Source: Bacillota bacterium
GTDB lineage: Bacteria > Bacillota > Limnochordia > Darwinibacteriales > Darwinibacteriaceae
Reading direction: 5' to 3'
DNA: 59,682 nucleotides
Assembly (NCBI GenBank): GCA_012838305.1
Contig: DUPN01000053.1
Span: 1 to 59,682 of the forward strand
Part shown: piece by piece, positions 1 to 13,085 of the stretch
Layout: every line of letters begins with the position of its first letter
How positions within the stretch are numbered: the first letter of the stretch is position 1
Program-made: the position numbers and the translations under genes
The notes under the pieces: generated by a model
Database searches by the model: none
What the model was told of the DNA's origin: nothing
Seen by the model: the letters and a program-made list of their open reading frames with translations, nothing else

Positions 1-109
1 GTAAAGATTCCAGGTTGAGATCACCCATCAGCCAGCCCAAAAGACCCAGGCCAAACAGGGCGATACCCACAATCAACACAAGAACGGATACCTTTTTTTG
101 CGTTCTCAC
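1..109 (-). CDS. N-terminus of a membrane protein, probable sugar ABC transporter permease (partial)
   Basis: Only the first 36 codons are in the window; the gene runs off the left edge. A GTG start at 109 is preceded by a GAGGTGG ribosome binding site at 114-120. The product begins with a basic stretch (RTQKK) followed by one hydrophobic segment (about residues 8-28), so it is a membrane protein with its N-terminus inside. It lies 56 bases downstream of a sugar-binding protein gene on the same strand, where ABC importer operons usually carry the first permease. The permease call rests on position. The visible residues alone do not identify a family. Confidence 0.45.
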   Translation of the reverse strand, partial: MRTQKKVSVLVLIVGIALFGLGLLGWLMGDLNLESL

Positions 110-129
110 ACGACCACCTCGAAGATAGT

Positions 130-152
130 GGAGGGGGGCATCTGCCCCCTCC
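130..152 (-). other. Intercistronic hairpin after the sugar-binding protein gene
   Basis: GGAGGGGGG/CCCCCTCC arms with a flanking CA/TG pair form a stem of about 10 bp, with one bulged G and a two-base loop. It lies between the binding-protein stop codon (166) and the next start (109). No T-tract follows on the minus strand, so it is not a standard intrinsic terminator. Hairpins here often protect the binding-protein mRNA from 3' decay and raise its yield relative to the permeases; that role is inferred. Confidence 0.5.
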
Positions 153-165
153 GAGTTAGAAAAGC

Positions 166-1452
166 TTAGAAGTCTTCCAGAATCTCCACCACTGTTTGAG
201 CCAAGTTATCTAAGGTTCCTTGGACTGGCGCACCTTCGTTGAAGATGAGTGCCAGAGCATGACGCCACTCAGTGGCAATGGAGTCATAAGCCGGATGCAA
301 GTTACGAGGGTTAATCCAGCCAGACATGGAGACGATGTCAGCCATGGCCGGTTTACGCTCGAGGTACTCGGCGTATTCTGGCATTTCCATTACACTTTGA
401 CGAGTTGGGAAATATCCGGTAGCATCTGCCCAGTAGAGGTTAATCTCAGGGCTGGCCATAAACATCATGAACTGCCAAGCTGCATTTTTCTGCCTCTGGG
501 TGGCAACGGCAGGGATCAGGATGGTTGCGCCGCCAACTTCACTTAGGAAGCTAACGCCATCTTCGCCCCCTGGTAACCAGGCCATACCGACTTCAAAGTC
601 ACTGTTCTCTACATAGGTGTCATACAAAGAGCTGGTATGGAACACGCTGAATGCGCCGCCATCCCAGAAGAGCTGCCTCATATTGGGAGAAGCTCCAGTT
701 CCGTAAGCATAGTACGCATAACCCTTGTCAATCCACTCTTTCATTTTGGTGGTGACATAGACGGATGCTTCGCCGTTTAGGTCTGTGCTGAAACCATCTT
801 CCAGGATGACCTCAACGCCGTTGTTCAAGAACAGGGTCTCATAGTACCAATAGTCCCATCCGCCAAAGACAGTACCATAACGAGCGGTTGTTCCGTCTTC
901 GTTGAACACAGTAGCCTTTTCCAGGAAAGCCTCAAACTGGTCGAATGTCTTGGGCATTTCAATTCCCTCGGCATCGGCTATGTCCTTGTTGTAGTACATC
1001 ACTTGGGTGGAGATGAGGTAAGGCAATACAATCTGTTTGCCGTCATAGCTGGTGGCAGCGATCAGGCCTTCACCAAAGTCGGCAATATCAAAGTCATATG
1101 CTTCGATATAGGGGTCCAGAACTTCTGTGATTCCTGCTGCGCCATAGCTCGGTGGATAGGATGTGTTGGCCGTGGCCAATGCAGGTACTTCACCGGAAGC
1201 AACTGCAGCAATGAGCTGAGTGTTGATCTCAGTATAGCTGCCGATATAGACAGGCTCAACTGTAATCAAAGGATGCTGTTCGTTAAAGCGCTCAACCATG
1301 TAGTTCAGATGCTCATGCCATTGATCTTCGTGGGCATGCCACCATTGAATGGTGATGGGCTCAGTGACGTCATAGCGGGACGCGGCTGCGCCAACGCCAA
1401 CCACAGACAACATCATAAGCACGACCAAAGCCAAACTAATTCGTTTTTTCAT
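166..1452 (-). CDS. Extracellular sugar-binding protein of an ABC importer (family 1)
   Basis: 428 aa. The protein captures a sugar or oligosaccharide outside the membrane for an ABC importer. A basic start (MKKR), a hydrophobic core to about residue 21 and an Ala-rich cleavage region (GVGAAA) form a signal peptide. There is no lipobox cysteine, so a soluble periplasmic protein is predicted rather than a lipoprotein. The mature part has family 1 features: an early WWHAHED segment, a middle LPYLISTQVMYYNKD segment, and near the C-terminus AWQFMMFMASPE followed by GYFPTRQS. The start at 1452 was chosen over an upstream in-frame codon because AGGAGGG lies 11 bases ahead and the signal peptide begins there. 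The gene follows the regulator at 1516 and probably shares its transcript. Substrate not determined. Confidence 0.9.
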   Translation of the reverse strand: MKKRISLALVVLMMLSVVGVGAAASRYDVTEPITIQWWHAHEDQWHEHLNYMVERFNEQHPLITVEPVYIGSYTEINTQLIAAVASGEVPALATANTSYPPSYGAAGITEVLDPYIEAYDFDIADFGEGLIAATSYDGKQIVLPYLISTQVMYYNKDIADAEGIEMPKTFDQFEAFLEKATVFNEDGTTARYGTVFGGWDYWYYETLFLNNGVEVILEDGFSTDLNGEASVYVTTKMKEWIDKGYAYYAYGTGASPNMRQLFWDGGAFSVFHTSSLYDTYVENSDFEVGMAWLPGGEDGVSFLSEVGGATILIPAVATQRQKNAAWQFMMFMASPEINLYWADATGYFPTRQSVMEMPEYAEYLERKPAMADIVSMSGWINPRNLHPAYDSIATEWRHALALIFNEGAPVQGTLDNLAQTVVEILEDF

Positions 1453-1515
1453 GGTAAAATGTTCCCTCCTGCTGTTTGTTATGGTAATACTCTTAGCTAC
1501 AAGCATATCACTTGC

Positions 1516-2688
1516 TCAACCGAAACGAACGTCTGAGCCATCAACCACCTCCCTCAACATGGGGGCCGCACACGACTCCCTAAGTACTAGTTCCATAGGT
1601 AGCGTTTGCCCTAATGGTCCTTGGGCTGTACCGTCAAGCTCGCTCAGCAAGATCCGTGCCGCTGCCTTGCCGATTTCGTAGGTAGGACAGTTTACTGTGG
1701 ATATGGCCGGTTCAAGGTTGGCCGAAATGCCGATATTATCAAAACCCATGATGGAGAGATCTTGTCCTACAATGCGCCCCGCTAGCCTGGCCGCTCTGAG
1801 CAGATCGGCCGCTGCCAGATCATTGAGGCAAATCACAGCCGTCATCTCAGGGGATCTCTGCAGAAACTCCACCAACTCCGTAATCACTTGTGTCTCGTGT
1901 TCCTTGGAGCGATCCTCCAAGTAAACGTAGCGGTGATCTTCCAGATCCGTTAACAGCATGGCCCGTTTAACCACCAATCCATGATCGCTCATGGCGTCTC
2001 TGTAGCCTTGAATCCGGTCATGCAGGGAAGCCATGAAACCGGGCGCCTTCGTCACCAGACCGATATTTCTATGTCCCAGCTTGATGAGGTGGGATGTGGC
2101 ATCATATCCGCCTTGATAGTTGTTGGCTTCCACGTAGTGGGACTGTACATAGGGATAGTGTCTAGTCATCACAAAGGGAATACCATGGTTTTGCAGTTCA
2201 AAGAGCCTCGTGTTGTAAAAGTCTGACGCCGTGGCGTGAATGATCACACCGGGATAGCCTTGATCGATAATCCTCTTGATGTACTCCCCTTCGGTTTTCT
2301 GGCTATTGTTTGTAGACAGGACCGATACACTGTACCCGTGGTTAAACAGCACCTCTTGGGCACCCATCACAATGCGCCCTGTAAAGCTGGTGGTCAAATA
2401 GGGAACGATGATCTGAATATTGCCGCCGCCATTGACCATCCTGGCTTTTTTATCTGCAACGAAGGTGCCTCGGCCGTGAAAACGATCGATCAGGCCCGCG
2501 TTTTCCAGAGACACCAAGGCATGACGAATTGTTGCACGACTTACACCATAGCGTGCGGCCAACTCCAGTTCTGTACCAAGTTTGTCCCCGGATTTCAGAT
2601 TCGAGCGAATAATATCCGCCTGAATCTTGTGGGCCACTTCTTCGTACAGGCAAACTCCAGTTTTGCTTCCCTGAATCCGTTCATCCAT
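1516..2688 (-). CDS. AraR-like transcriptional regulator: GntR winged helix plus LacI-type sugar-binding domain
   Basis: 390 aa. Residues about 12-80 are a GntR-type winged helix with the LGTELELAARYGVSRATIRH signature and a beta-wing ending RFHGRGTFV. The rest (about 90-375) is a LacI/periplasmic-binding-like effector domain, with motifs such as LIKLGHRNIGLV and GFDNIGISANL. This is the AraR architecture, in which a sugar releases DNA binding. The start at 2688 was chosen because GGGAG lies 7 bases upstream and the extra upstream codons add no domain. The gene is first in line before the sugar-binding protein, so it most likely controls that transporter and itself. The sugar cannot be named, and AraR identity (arabinose) is not implied. 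Confidence 0.85.
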   Translation of the reverse strand: MDERIQGSKTGVCLYEEVAHKIQADIIRSNLKSGDKLGTELELAARYGVSRATIRHALVSLENAGLIDRFHGRGTFVADKKARMVNGGGNIQIIVPYLTTSFTGRIVMGAQEVLFNHGYSVSVLSTNNSQKTEGEYIKRIIDQGYPGVIIHATASDFYNTRLFELQNHGIPFVMTRHYPYVQSHYVEANNYQGGYDATSHLIKLGHRNIGLVTKAPGFMASLHDRIQGYRDAMSDHGLVVKRAMLLTDLEDHRYVYLEDRSKEHETQVITELVEFLQRSPEMTAVICLNDLAAADLLRAARLAGRIVGQDLSIMGFDNIGISANLEPAISTVNCPTYEIGKAAARILLSELDGTAQGPLGQTLPMELVLRESCAAPMLREVVDGSDVRFG

Positions 2689-2736
2689 CGCCTTTCTCCC
2701 ACTTGTCTTCACATTTTTGCGCTTCTCTTTAAATTT

Positions 2737-2765
2737 ACAATACCATTCGGGCAAAGGTCTGTCAA
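2737..2765 (-). promoter_or_regulatory. Sigma-A-type promoter of the regulator/sugar transporter operon
   Basis: On the minus strand a perfect -35 TTGACA (2760-2765) and a -10 TATTGT (2737-2742) are separated by exactly 17 bases. They lie about 50 bases upstream of the regulator start at 2688. I found no convincing operator palindrome beside it, apart from a short AAATTT-centred AT-rich segment just downstream of the -10. Confidence 0.75.
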
Positions 2766-2880
2766 GCACAAAAGGACTGACCTTTAGGTACCGCTGCTGG
2801 GAGCCAGCGCCCGATTGGGCCGGCGGCTAGATGTCCCGATATGCGCTCCCCAAGCGGGTAAGAGCAGTTTGTTTTCCACG

Positions 2881-2915
2881 AAAAAAGCAGCAAAGCCCTG
2901 AGCGGACTTTGCTGC
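2881..2915 (-). terminator. Intrinsic terminator of the glycolytic operon
   Basis: On the minus strand GCAGCAAAG and CTTTGCTGC arms (2887-2915) form a perfect 9-bp stem with an 11-base loop, directly followed by six Ts (2881-2886). It begins 17 bases after the eno stop codon and should end transcription of cggR-gap-pgk-tpiA-gpmI-eno. Confidence 0.9.
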
Positions 2916-2932
2916 CTGAAGTCAGACATTCC

Positions 2933-5751
<2,819 letters not shown>

Positions 5752-5771
5752 CGATTTCACCTCGCATGGGT

Positions 5772-6515
5772 CTAGTACCGAATAATGCCAACAAAATCCT
5801 CAACCTTGAGGCTGGCTCCTCCTACGAGCGCTCCATCGATTTCGGTCTGCTCCATAAATTCGGCTATGTTACTCGGTTTCACACTGCCTCCGTACTGAAT
5901 TCGGACTTGCTCGGCCAGCTCAGGACCGTACAGTTCGGCCAAGGTCTGGCGAATGGATGTGATCACCTGATTGGCGTCCTTGCCGTCGGATGTCTCACCT
6001 GTGCCAATGGCCCAAATGGGTTCGTAGGCAATCACCACATGGGCAATCTGCTTCGCGCTTACGCCAGCCAATCCCTGTGTGGTTTGGGCCACCACAACGT
6101 CGGTCGTCTGCTCCGCTTTGCGTTGGGCCAAAGTCTCGCCCACGCACAGAATGGGTTTTAAGCCGGTCTCTAGGGCTTTCAACACCTTCTTGTTGATCAG
6201 TTCATCACTTTCCTGGAAGATTTCACGACGTTCAGAATGACCAAGAATGACGTATTCACAGCCAACATCTTCCAGCATGGCTGGGGAGATTTCGCCTGTG
6301 AAGGCACCTTGATCAGCATAGTACATATTCTGAGCACCTAGTTTCACTTTTTTCAGCCCCAAGGCACTCAAAGCCGATAGACTGGTAAAGGGTGCACAAA
6401 TCACAACCTCCACAGGGCTGTCCGCAACCTGCTCATCAAGCTTGCGGGCTACTTCCACCGCTTCTCCGACCGTCTTGTGCATCTTCCAGTTTCCTGCAAT
6501 AATAGGGGTTCGCAT
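5772..6515 (-). CDS. tpiA: Triosephosphate isomerase
   Basis: 247 aa, standard length. Interconverts dihydroxyacetone phosphate and glyceraldehyde 3-phosphate. Seen: GNWKMHK with the catalytic lysine, ILGHSERREIF with the catalytic histidine, the active-site loop AYEPIWAIGTG with the catalytic glutamate, and the phosphate-binding YGGSVKPSN and GALVGGASL. Short gaps to pgk (14 bases) and gpmI place it inside the operon. Confidence 0.98.
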   Translation of the reverse strand: MRTPIIAGNWKMHKTVGEAVEVARKLDEQVADSPVEVVICAPFTSLSALSALGLKKVKLGAQNMYYADQGAFTGEISPAMLEDVGCEYVILGHSERREIFQESDELINKKVLKALETGLKPILCVGETLAQRKAEQTTDVVVAQTTQGLAGVSAKQIAHVVIAYEPIWAIGTGETSDGKDANQVITSIRQTLAELYGPELAEQVRIQYGGSVKPSNIAEFMEQTEIDGALVGGASLKVEDFVGIIRY

Positions 6516-6529
6516 CTTCTCACCTCTGC

Positions 6530-7711
6530 TTACTTATCATTAAGTGCGGCAACACCTGGCAAAACCTTGCCCTCTAAAAACTCCAGCGATGCGCCGCCAC
6601 CTGTGGAGACGTGGGTCATTTGGTTGGCCAGACCCATTTGTTCAACGGCCGCGGCTGAGTCTCCGCCGCCGATGATTGTGATGGCATCCGAGTCGGCCAA
6701 AGCTTGGGCTACGCCGCGGGTACCTGCCGAGAAGGCTTCAAACTCAAAGACACCCATGGGTCCGTTCCACACCACTGTGCCTGCCTTTTTCACCACATCG
6801 GCAAAACGCTTGGTGGTATTGGGTCCTATGTCCAGTCCTTCCCAGTCCGCCGGAATCGCTGTAACATCCACAACTTTGTGTTCGGTCTCGGCGCTATACT
6901 CCTTGCCCACCACAACATCGGAAGGGAGCAGAAATTCGATCCCTTTTTCTTTCGCTTTAGCCATGATCTGGCGGCAGAAATCTAAGCGCTCCTCATCCAA
7001 CAGGGAATTACCAATCTCGTATCCCTGGGCTTTGAAGAAGGAATACGCCATTCCTCCCCCGATGATCAAACTGTCTACCTGATCCAAGAGGGATTCAATC
7101 ACAGCAATTTTATCCTTGACCTTTGCACCGCCCAAAATGGCTACAAAGGGACGTTTCGGCTCCTGGAGAGCCCCGCCCAAAAACTCCAGCTCTTTCTCCA
7201 TAAGAAAGCCCGAGACGGCAGGCAGATACTCTGCTACCCCCGCGGTGGAGGCATGGGCCCGGTGGGCTGTGCCGAAGGCGTCGTTGACGTAAACATCTCC
7301 CAGTTCGGCCAGCTGCTTGGCGAATGCAGGATCATTCTTTTCCTCCTCTGCATAGAAGCGTACATTTTCCAGCAGAAGAACTTCACCCGGTTTCAAGGCG
7401 TCTACCGCCTGGACCACTTCAGGTCCAATGCAGTCATCCACCTTGTGCACATCCTGGCCTAAGAGCTCGCCCAGACGCTGAGCCACGGGATCCAGACGGA
7501 AAGCATCGTTGGGCTTGCCTTTCGGGCGTCCTAGGTGCGACATGAGGATCACCTTTCCGCCTTGTTTGACCAAGTGCTGAATGCTAGGGAGTGCCGCCCG
7601 AATTCTCTTATCGTCTGTGATGGCACCCTCTTGCATGGGCACATTGAAGTCAACACGCATCAAGACGCGTTGGCCTTGAACATTGATATCTGCAATGGTT
7701 TTCTTTGCCAT
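6530..7711 (-). CDS. pgk: Phosphoglycerate kinase
   Basis: 393 aa, standard length. Transfers phosphate from 1,3-bisphosphoglycerate to ADP. Seen: the signature [13 protein letters not shown] near the N-terminus, SHLGRPKG, the hinge/nucleotide region [25 protein letters not shown] and the C-terminal [16 protein letters not shown] at 7711 was chosen because AGGAGGG lies 6 bases upstream; the longer reading begins inside a hairpin. Third gene of the operon after gap. Confidence 0.97.
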   Translation of the reverse strand: MAKKTIADINVQGQRVLMRVDFNVPMQEGAITDDKRIRAALPSIQHLVKQGGKVILMSHLGRPKGKPNDAFRLDPVAQRLGELLGQDVHKVDDCIGPEVVQAVDALKPGEVLLLENVRFYAEEEKNDPAFAKQLAELGDVYVNDAFGTAHRAHASTAGVAEYLPAVSGFLMEKELEFLGGALQEPKRPFVAILGGAKVKDKIAVIESLLDQVDSLIIGGGMAYSFFKAQGYEIGNSLLDEERLDFCRQIMAKAKEKGIEFLLPSDVVVGKEYSAETEHKVVDVTAIPADWEGLDIGPNTTKRFADVVKKAGTVVWNGPMGVFEFEAFSAGTRGVAQALADSDAITIIGGGDSAAAVEQMGLANQMTHVSTGGGASLEFLEGKVLPGVAALNDK

Positions 7712-7729
7712 AATAACCCTCCTCACAGA

Positions 7730-7753
7730 GGATCCCCCCAAGAGGGGGGATCC
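7730..7753 (-). other. Perfect hairpin between gap and pgk without a T-tract
   Basis: GGATCCCCCC-type arms form a perfect 10-bp stem with a four-base loop, between the gap stop (7763) and the pgk Shine-Dalgarno (7718-7724). There is no T-tract on the minus strand, so read-through into pgk is expected. A role in stabilising or processing the gap mRNA is likely by analogy with cggR-gapA processing in Bacillus. The exact function is inference. Confidence 0.55.
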
Positions 7754-7762
7754 CAAAGGTAC

Positions 7763-9812
<2,050 letters not shown>

Positions 9813-9831
9813 TATCGGTCACCTCTCCCTC

Positions 9832-9869
9832 GGGACATTATATGACCCGCCGGGGTATATTGTGTCCCA
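9832..9869 (-). promoter_or_regulatory. Tandem CggR operator
   Basis: Reading the minus strand, the site fits the CggR consensus CGGGAC-N6-TGTC-N4-CGGGAC-N6-TGTC with the exact spacing. The first unit is TGGGAC-N6-TACC, the spacer is CCGG and the second unit is CGGGTC-N6-TGTC; 16 of 20 defined positions match. The two 17-bp units are imperfect palindromes 20 bases apart, about two helical turns. It ends just before the cggR Shine-Dalgarno, so autoregulation by blocking transcription is likely. The second unit also contains TATAAT, which could serve as a -10, but no matching -35 is evident. Confidence 0.8.
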
Positions 9870-9916
9870 CCTCAACGATAAATATTCTTCTTTCTGCCAG
9901 CGTTCCCTCCTACCCT

Positions 9917-9945
9917 TTGTTAATACTTGGGATCCAATTTGTCAA
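9917..9945 (-). promoter_or_regulatory. Candidate promoter of the cggR operon
   Basis: A perfect -35 TTGACA (9940-9945) lies 17 bases before a weak -10 TAACAA (9917-9922), at the very end of whiA. It is upstream of the CggR operator, an arrangement that fits a roadblock mode of repression. The -10 matches the consensus poorly, so this is tentative. Confidence 0.35.
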
Positions 9946-10846
9946 GTTGTCGCGCTTTTTCCCGGATTTGTCGCAAGCGGTAGTTGATGCCGGACTTGCT
10001 CATTTTTGGCACCATCAGTGCCCCGATCTCCTGGAGTGAAGCGTAGGGATTTTCCAAACGAATCCTGGCCACCTCTCGCAGCTTGGGAGGGAGTTCTTCC
10101 AGGCCGATCACGGCATCGATCAGCTGAATGTCCTCAATCTGCTCCATGGCCGCTTTGACCGTCTTGTCCACATTGGCCGTCTCGCAGTTCACCAGACGGT
10201 TCACCTGGTTACGCATGTCCTTCATTACCCGAACATTTTCGAAACGAAGCAGGGCGGCATGGGCTCCCATCAGGTTCAGCAGATTCACAATCCCACCGCC
10301 ATCCTTCATATACACTAGCAGAGAACCCTTCCTTTGGGTCAGACCCGCCTCCAGGCCCAAAGAGCTTAGGGTTTCCAGAACCCTTTCCGCCAGGCGGGCC
10401 TGTTCGGTGGAGATTTCCAGATGGTATGTTCGCTCGGGATTGGTGATGGAACCGCTGCTGAGAAAGGCTCCCCGCAGGTACGCCCGTCTACAGCACTTTT
10501 TCCGCGGTATGCGGAGTTCACCGAGGACACCTTGATCCTTGAAGTCTTGATAGACTTGTCCGGCAGGACCGCGCCCTAAGACCCTCACCGTACAGATCTG
10601 GGCCCGTCGAGAGCGCGACTTGACCACCAAGACTTGCGTGGGCAGATCGGGATAGAGCCCCTTCAATAGGAGGAGAATTTTCCGCGCCACTAAGGGTGAG
10701 GTGTTGTTGAAATCCAGGAACTGATTATGGGCACCGAGCAAAAAGCCCTGAAAATCATAGAAAGCACTCAGCTCAGCCACCCGGCAGCACCGAGCACTGG
10801 GAATCACCCTAGATAGTTCGTGACGAACCTCGTCGGAAAAAGCCAC
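9920..10846 (-). CDS. whiA: WhiA-family DNA-binding protein
   Basis: 308 aa, close to Bacillus WhiA (about 316). The family combines a degenerate LAGLIDADG homing-endonuclease fold with a C-terminal helix-turn-helix. It affects cell division, chromosome segregation and, in actinomycetes, sporulation. Seen: the N-terminal FSDEVRHELSR, RRAYLRGAFLSSGSITNPE, NRLVNCETANVDKTVKAAM, and the C-terminal HTH segment YASLQEIGALMVPKMSKSGI followed by RLRQIREKA. GTG at 10846 is chosen because a GGGGGG-rich site lies 6 bases upstream and the family begins here. The VanW gene ends one base before it. Confidence 0.95.
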   Translation of the reverse strand: MAFSDEVRHELSRVIPSARCCRVAELSAFYDFQGFLLGAHNQFLDFNNTSPLVARKILLLLKGLYPDLPTQVLVVKSRSRRAQICTVRVLGRGPAGQVYQDFKDQGVLGELRIPRKKCCRRAYLRGAFLSSGSITNPERTYHLEISTEQARLAERVLETLSSLGLEAGLTQRKGSLLVYMKDGGGIVNLLNLMGAHAALLRFENVRVMKDMRNQVNRLVNCETANVDKTVKAAMEQIEDIQLIDAVIGLEELPPKLREVARIRLENPYASLQEIGALMVPKMSKSGINYRLRQIREKARQLDKLDPKY

Positions 10847-10847
10847 A

Positions 10848-11669
10848 TCAATCCCCCCTTCCCAAAACCCAAACCCGAACACGCCATTTTTGGATCTCCG
10901 CTTTGATAATCACCGGGGCATCGGTATTGTTCTTGAATTTGAAGTCCGTATAAGGCCAGGCTACAGTAGCATCCAGTCCATGCTTAATATAGCTGGGAGC
11001 AATGGAATGAATGCGGCGTTCCACAATCTCCAGATCCGCTTGGCGAACCGCATTGTATAAGGTAGTGGAGGACTGGCAAATGCCTCCCCCGACGCCAGGA
11101 ACCACCGTCTCACCCAAAATGATGGGAGCATTCCGATAACCCCTCTCCACCGTCCGTTCTCCAACAACCTCGTTGAAGGAGAACACCTCACCGGGATAGA
11201 CGACGCTGTTGGTGATGGCTTCCAGGGAAAGTCGAATGTTCTGAACCCGATCAGGACTCCCCATCAGGGGCGTGGAGAAGTCCCCCAAAAGGTGGGTTAA
11301 TCCCACAAGGTGCTCTGTACGCCAAAAGGGGACAACCTCAATGGGCTCAAGGGCCAAGCGGGTCTTGGCCGATGCTTTGAGCACCTTCTCCACGATGCTG
11401 TCCACATCGAAATAGAGGCCGTTTTCATGGGGAACCACTTCGCCAGTGACCTTATGCACAGTGGCATTGACCGGAGGGCGCCTCATCGAGCGGGCCATCT
11501 GCTCCACGATCACCCTTACTTCGCCCTCGTAATAGTGTTCCATGGCTCGATCTTCTAAGTACACCCCGGAACGCACACCAAAGAACCTGCGGTGAATGGT
11601 ACGGTACACCGTGGGAAGACCGAAACCCAATGTGGAAATCAGTACAAGCATAGCTGTGATTTTTCGCAT
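10848..11669 (-). CDS. VanW-domain protein (YoaR-like), membrane-anchored
   Basis: 273 aa. A single N-terminal hydrophobic segment (about residues 5-20) anchors or exports the protein. The C-terminal half is a VanW domain: NIRLSLEAITNSVVYPGEVF, FNEVVGERT, the conserved GGGICQSSTTLYNA and HGLDATVAWPYTDFKFKN. VanW domains occur in glycopeptide-resistance clusters and in many Gram-positive cell-envelope proteins; their biochemical role is unknown. ATG at 11669 was chosen because GGAGG lies 10 bases upstream and the signal anchor begins there. It lies between yvcK and whiA in an apparent operon, suggesting a cell-envelope role, but resistance is not implied. Confidence 0.85.
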   Translation of the reverse strand: MRKITAMLVLISTLGFGLPTVYRTIHRRFFGVRSGVYLEDRAMEHYYEGEVRVIVEQMARSMRRPPVNATVHKVTGEVVPHENGLYFDVDSIVEKVLKASAKTRLALEPIEVVPFWRTEHLVGLTHLLGDFSTPLMGSPDRVQNIRLSLEAITNSVVYPGEVFSFNEVVGERTVERGYRNAPIILGETVVPGVGGGICQSSTTLYNAVRQADLEIVERRIHSIAPSYIKHGLDATVAWPYTDFKFKNNTDAPVIIKAEIQKWRVRVWVLGRGD

Positions 11670-11756
11670 ACCCGCTCTTCCTCCCCTACCAAGTCTATTC
11701 AAGGAGGGTAGGAAATAAAACAGGCAAAGACAGCAGAGCCGAGCCAAGCAGCGCTT

Positions 11757-13058
11757 TTAGACTGCCCGTTCGCCATTCTTGTGTTTTCCGTGGATCGCAG
11801 CAAGGTGCATAATCTCAGCGGCCAGTTTCTGGCTGTCATGGCGCACCAGATCCATTTGATCCAAGAGATCGCTTTGGTGCACCTGGATACCCCGTTTGAC
11901 AATCCCTGTTACATCGGCTTGCACAGGATGGGCACCCTCTAAAGCGTATTTTCTGGTCTGGGCCGCGGAGATCCTAGCCCGGTTGACCACAACATAATCT
12001 AGAACATTTTCTTCGTCGAGATGTGCCAAGAGATGATCCACATGGTCGCTGGCTGTGTAGTGATCTGTTTCACCAGGCTGGGTCATGACATTGCAGACAT
12101 AAATCCGCAGGGCGGACGTGTTCGCCAAAGCCTCGGCAAAACCAGGGATAATCAGATTGGGAATGATGCTCGTATAAAGACTTCCGGGACCAATCACCAC
12201 CACATCGGCCTGGTATATGGCTTCAATGGCCTCAGGAAGTGCCCTGGAACTTGCGGGTTCAAGGAAGACATGCTTGATTCGTTTATCCCTCTGGGGGATG
12301 CAGCTCTCGCCCATCATAATCGAGCCGTCTTCATAGATGGCTCCTAGACGGACCGACTCCAAGGTGGAAGGGAGAACCTTACCGCGCACCGCCAAAACCT
12401 TGCTAAAGGCACGAATTGATTCTTCGAAGTCTCCTGTAATGTCCGTCATGGCAGCGATAAACAGATTGCCGAAACTATGCCCTGCCAACCCTTCGCCCCA
12501 GTTAAACCGATATTGAAATAAGTCTTCCATCAGTGGTTCGGTATCGGCCAAAGCAACAAGAGTGTTGCGAATATCCCCTGGGGGAAGGATGCCCAGATCG
12601 TGACGGATGCGCCCGGAACTGCCTCCATCATCGGCTACTGTCACAATAGCCGTAATATTGGAGGAATAGTCCTTCAGGCCTCGCAGCATGGTAGATAGTC
12701 CCGTTCCTCCGCCAATGGTCACAATGTGCAGGCCCTTTTGGAGATTACGGTACTTATATACATGCTCCACCAGATTGGGTACATCAGCGGGACGAATGGC
12801 CCCGACCACAGAGCGAATGACATTGCGGATGGAAAGCGCGATGCAAAACCCACCGACGGCCAAGAGTCCTGCCCCCACCACCATGGAGTAGGACTCCCAA
12901 CGTTCCACCCAGGTCAGGATGCTCTCCTCATAAAGTGATAAGACAGGGGCATTTAACAGCACGATCAAACCGGTGGCAATGGTGAAAACCCCCAAGATGA
13001 GGAGGCCGACCCACCGCTTTACTCGCATACCGGGATAAAGCCACTTCATTCTTTTCAC
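11757..13058 (-). CDS. yvcK: YvcK/CofD-like protein (gluconeogenesis factor)
   Basis: 433 aa, longer than Bacillus YvcK (about 317) because of an N-terminal extension with two predicted membrane helices (about residues 15-35 and 55-80). From about residue 110 the YvcK/CofD fold begins: VTIGGGTGLSTMLRGLKDY, VADDGGSSGRIRHDLGILPP and GDIRNTLVALAD. YvcK binds UDP-sugars and links central carbon use with peptidoglycan synthesis. GTG at 13058 has AAAGGGGAG 9 bases upstream; an ATG three codons later is also possible. It precedes vanW and whiA and follows nagB. The usual neighbour rapZ is absent here. Confidence 0.93.
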   Translation of the reverse strand: MKRMKWLYPGMRVKRWVGLLILGVFTIATGLIVLLNAPVLSLYEESILTWVERWESYSMVVGAGLLAVGGFCIALSIRNVIRSVVGAIRPADVPNLVEHVYKYRNLQKGLHIVTIGGGTGLSTMLRGLKDYSSNITAIVTVADDGGSSGRIRHDLGILPPGDIRNTLVALADTEPLMEDLFQYRFNWGEGLAGHSFGNLFIAAMTDITGDFEESIRAFSKVLAVRGKVLPSTLESVRLGAIYEDGSIMMGESCIPQRDKRIKHVFLEPASSRALPEAIEAIYQADVVVIGPGSLYTSIIPNLIIPGFAEALANTSALRIYVCNVMTQPGETDHYTASDHVDHLLAHLDEENVLDYVVVNRARISAAQTRKYALEGAHPVQADVTGIVKRGIQVHQSDLLDQMDLVRHDSQKLAAEIMHLAAIHGKHKNGERAV

Positions 13059-13085
13059 TCTTCCCAACTCCCCTTTGGCCGAGAT

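Noticed and set aside
2770-2880. GC-rich stretch between the regulator promoter and the eno terminator, inspected for a small RNA or repeat
   Set aside because: Only short, mismatched inverted repeats (such as GCCC-GATT-GGGC) are present; no promoter, terminator of its own or coding frame could be supported.
10848-11669. VanW gene as evidence for glycopeptide resistance
   Set aside because: No vanHAX, vanY or vanRS genes are nearby; VanW domains are widespread in Gram-positive envelope proteins.
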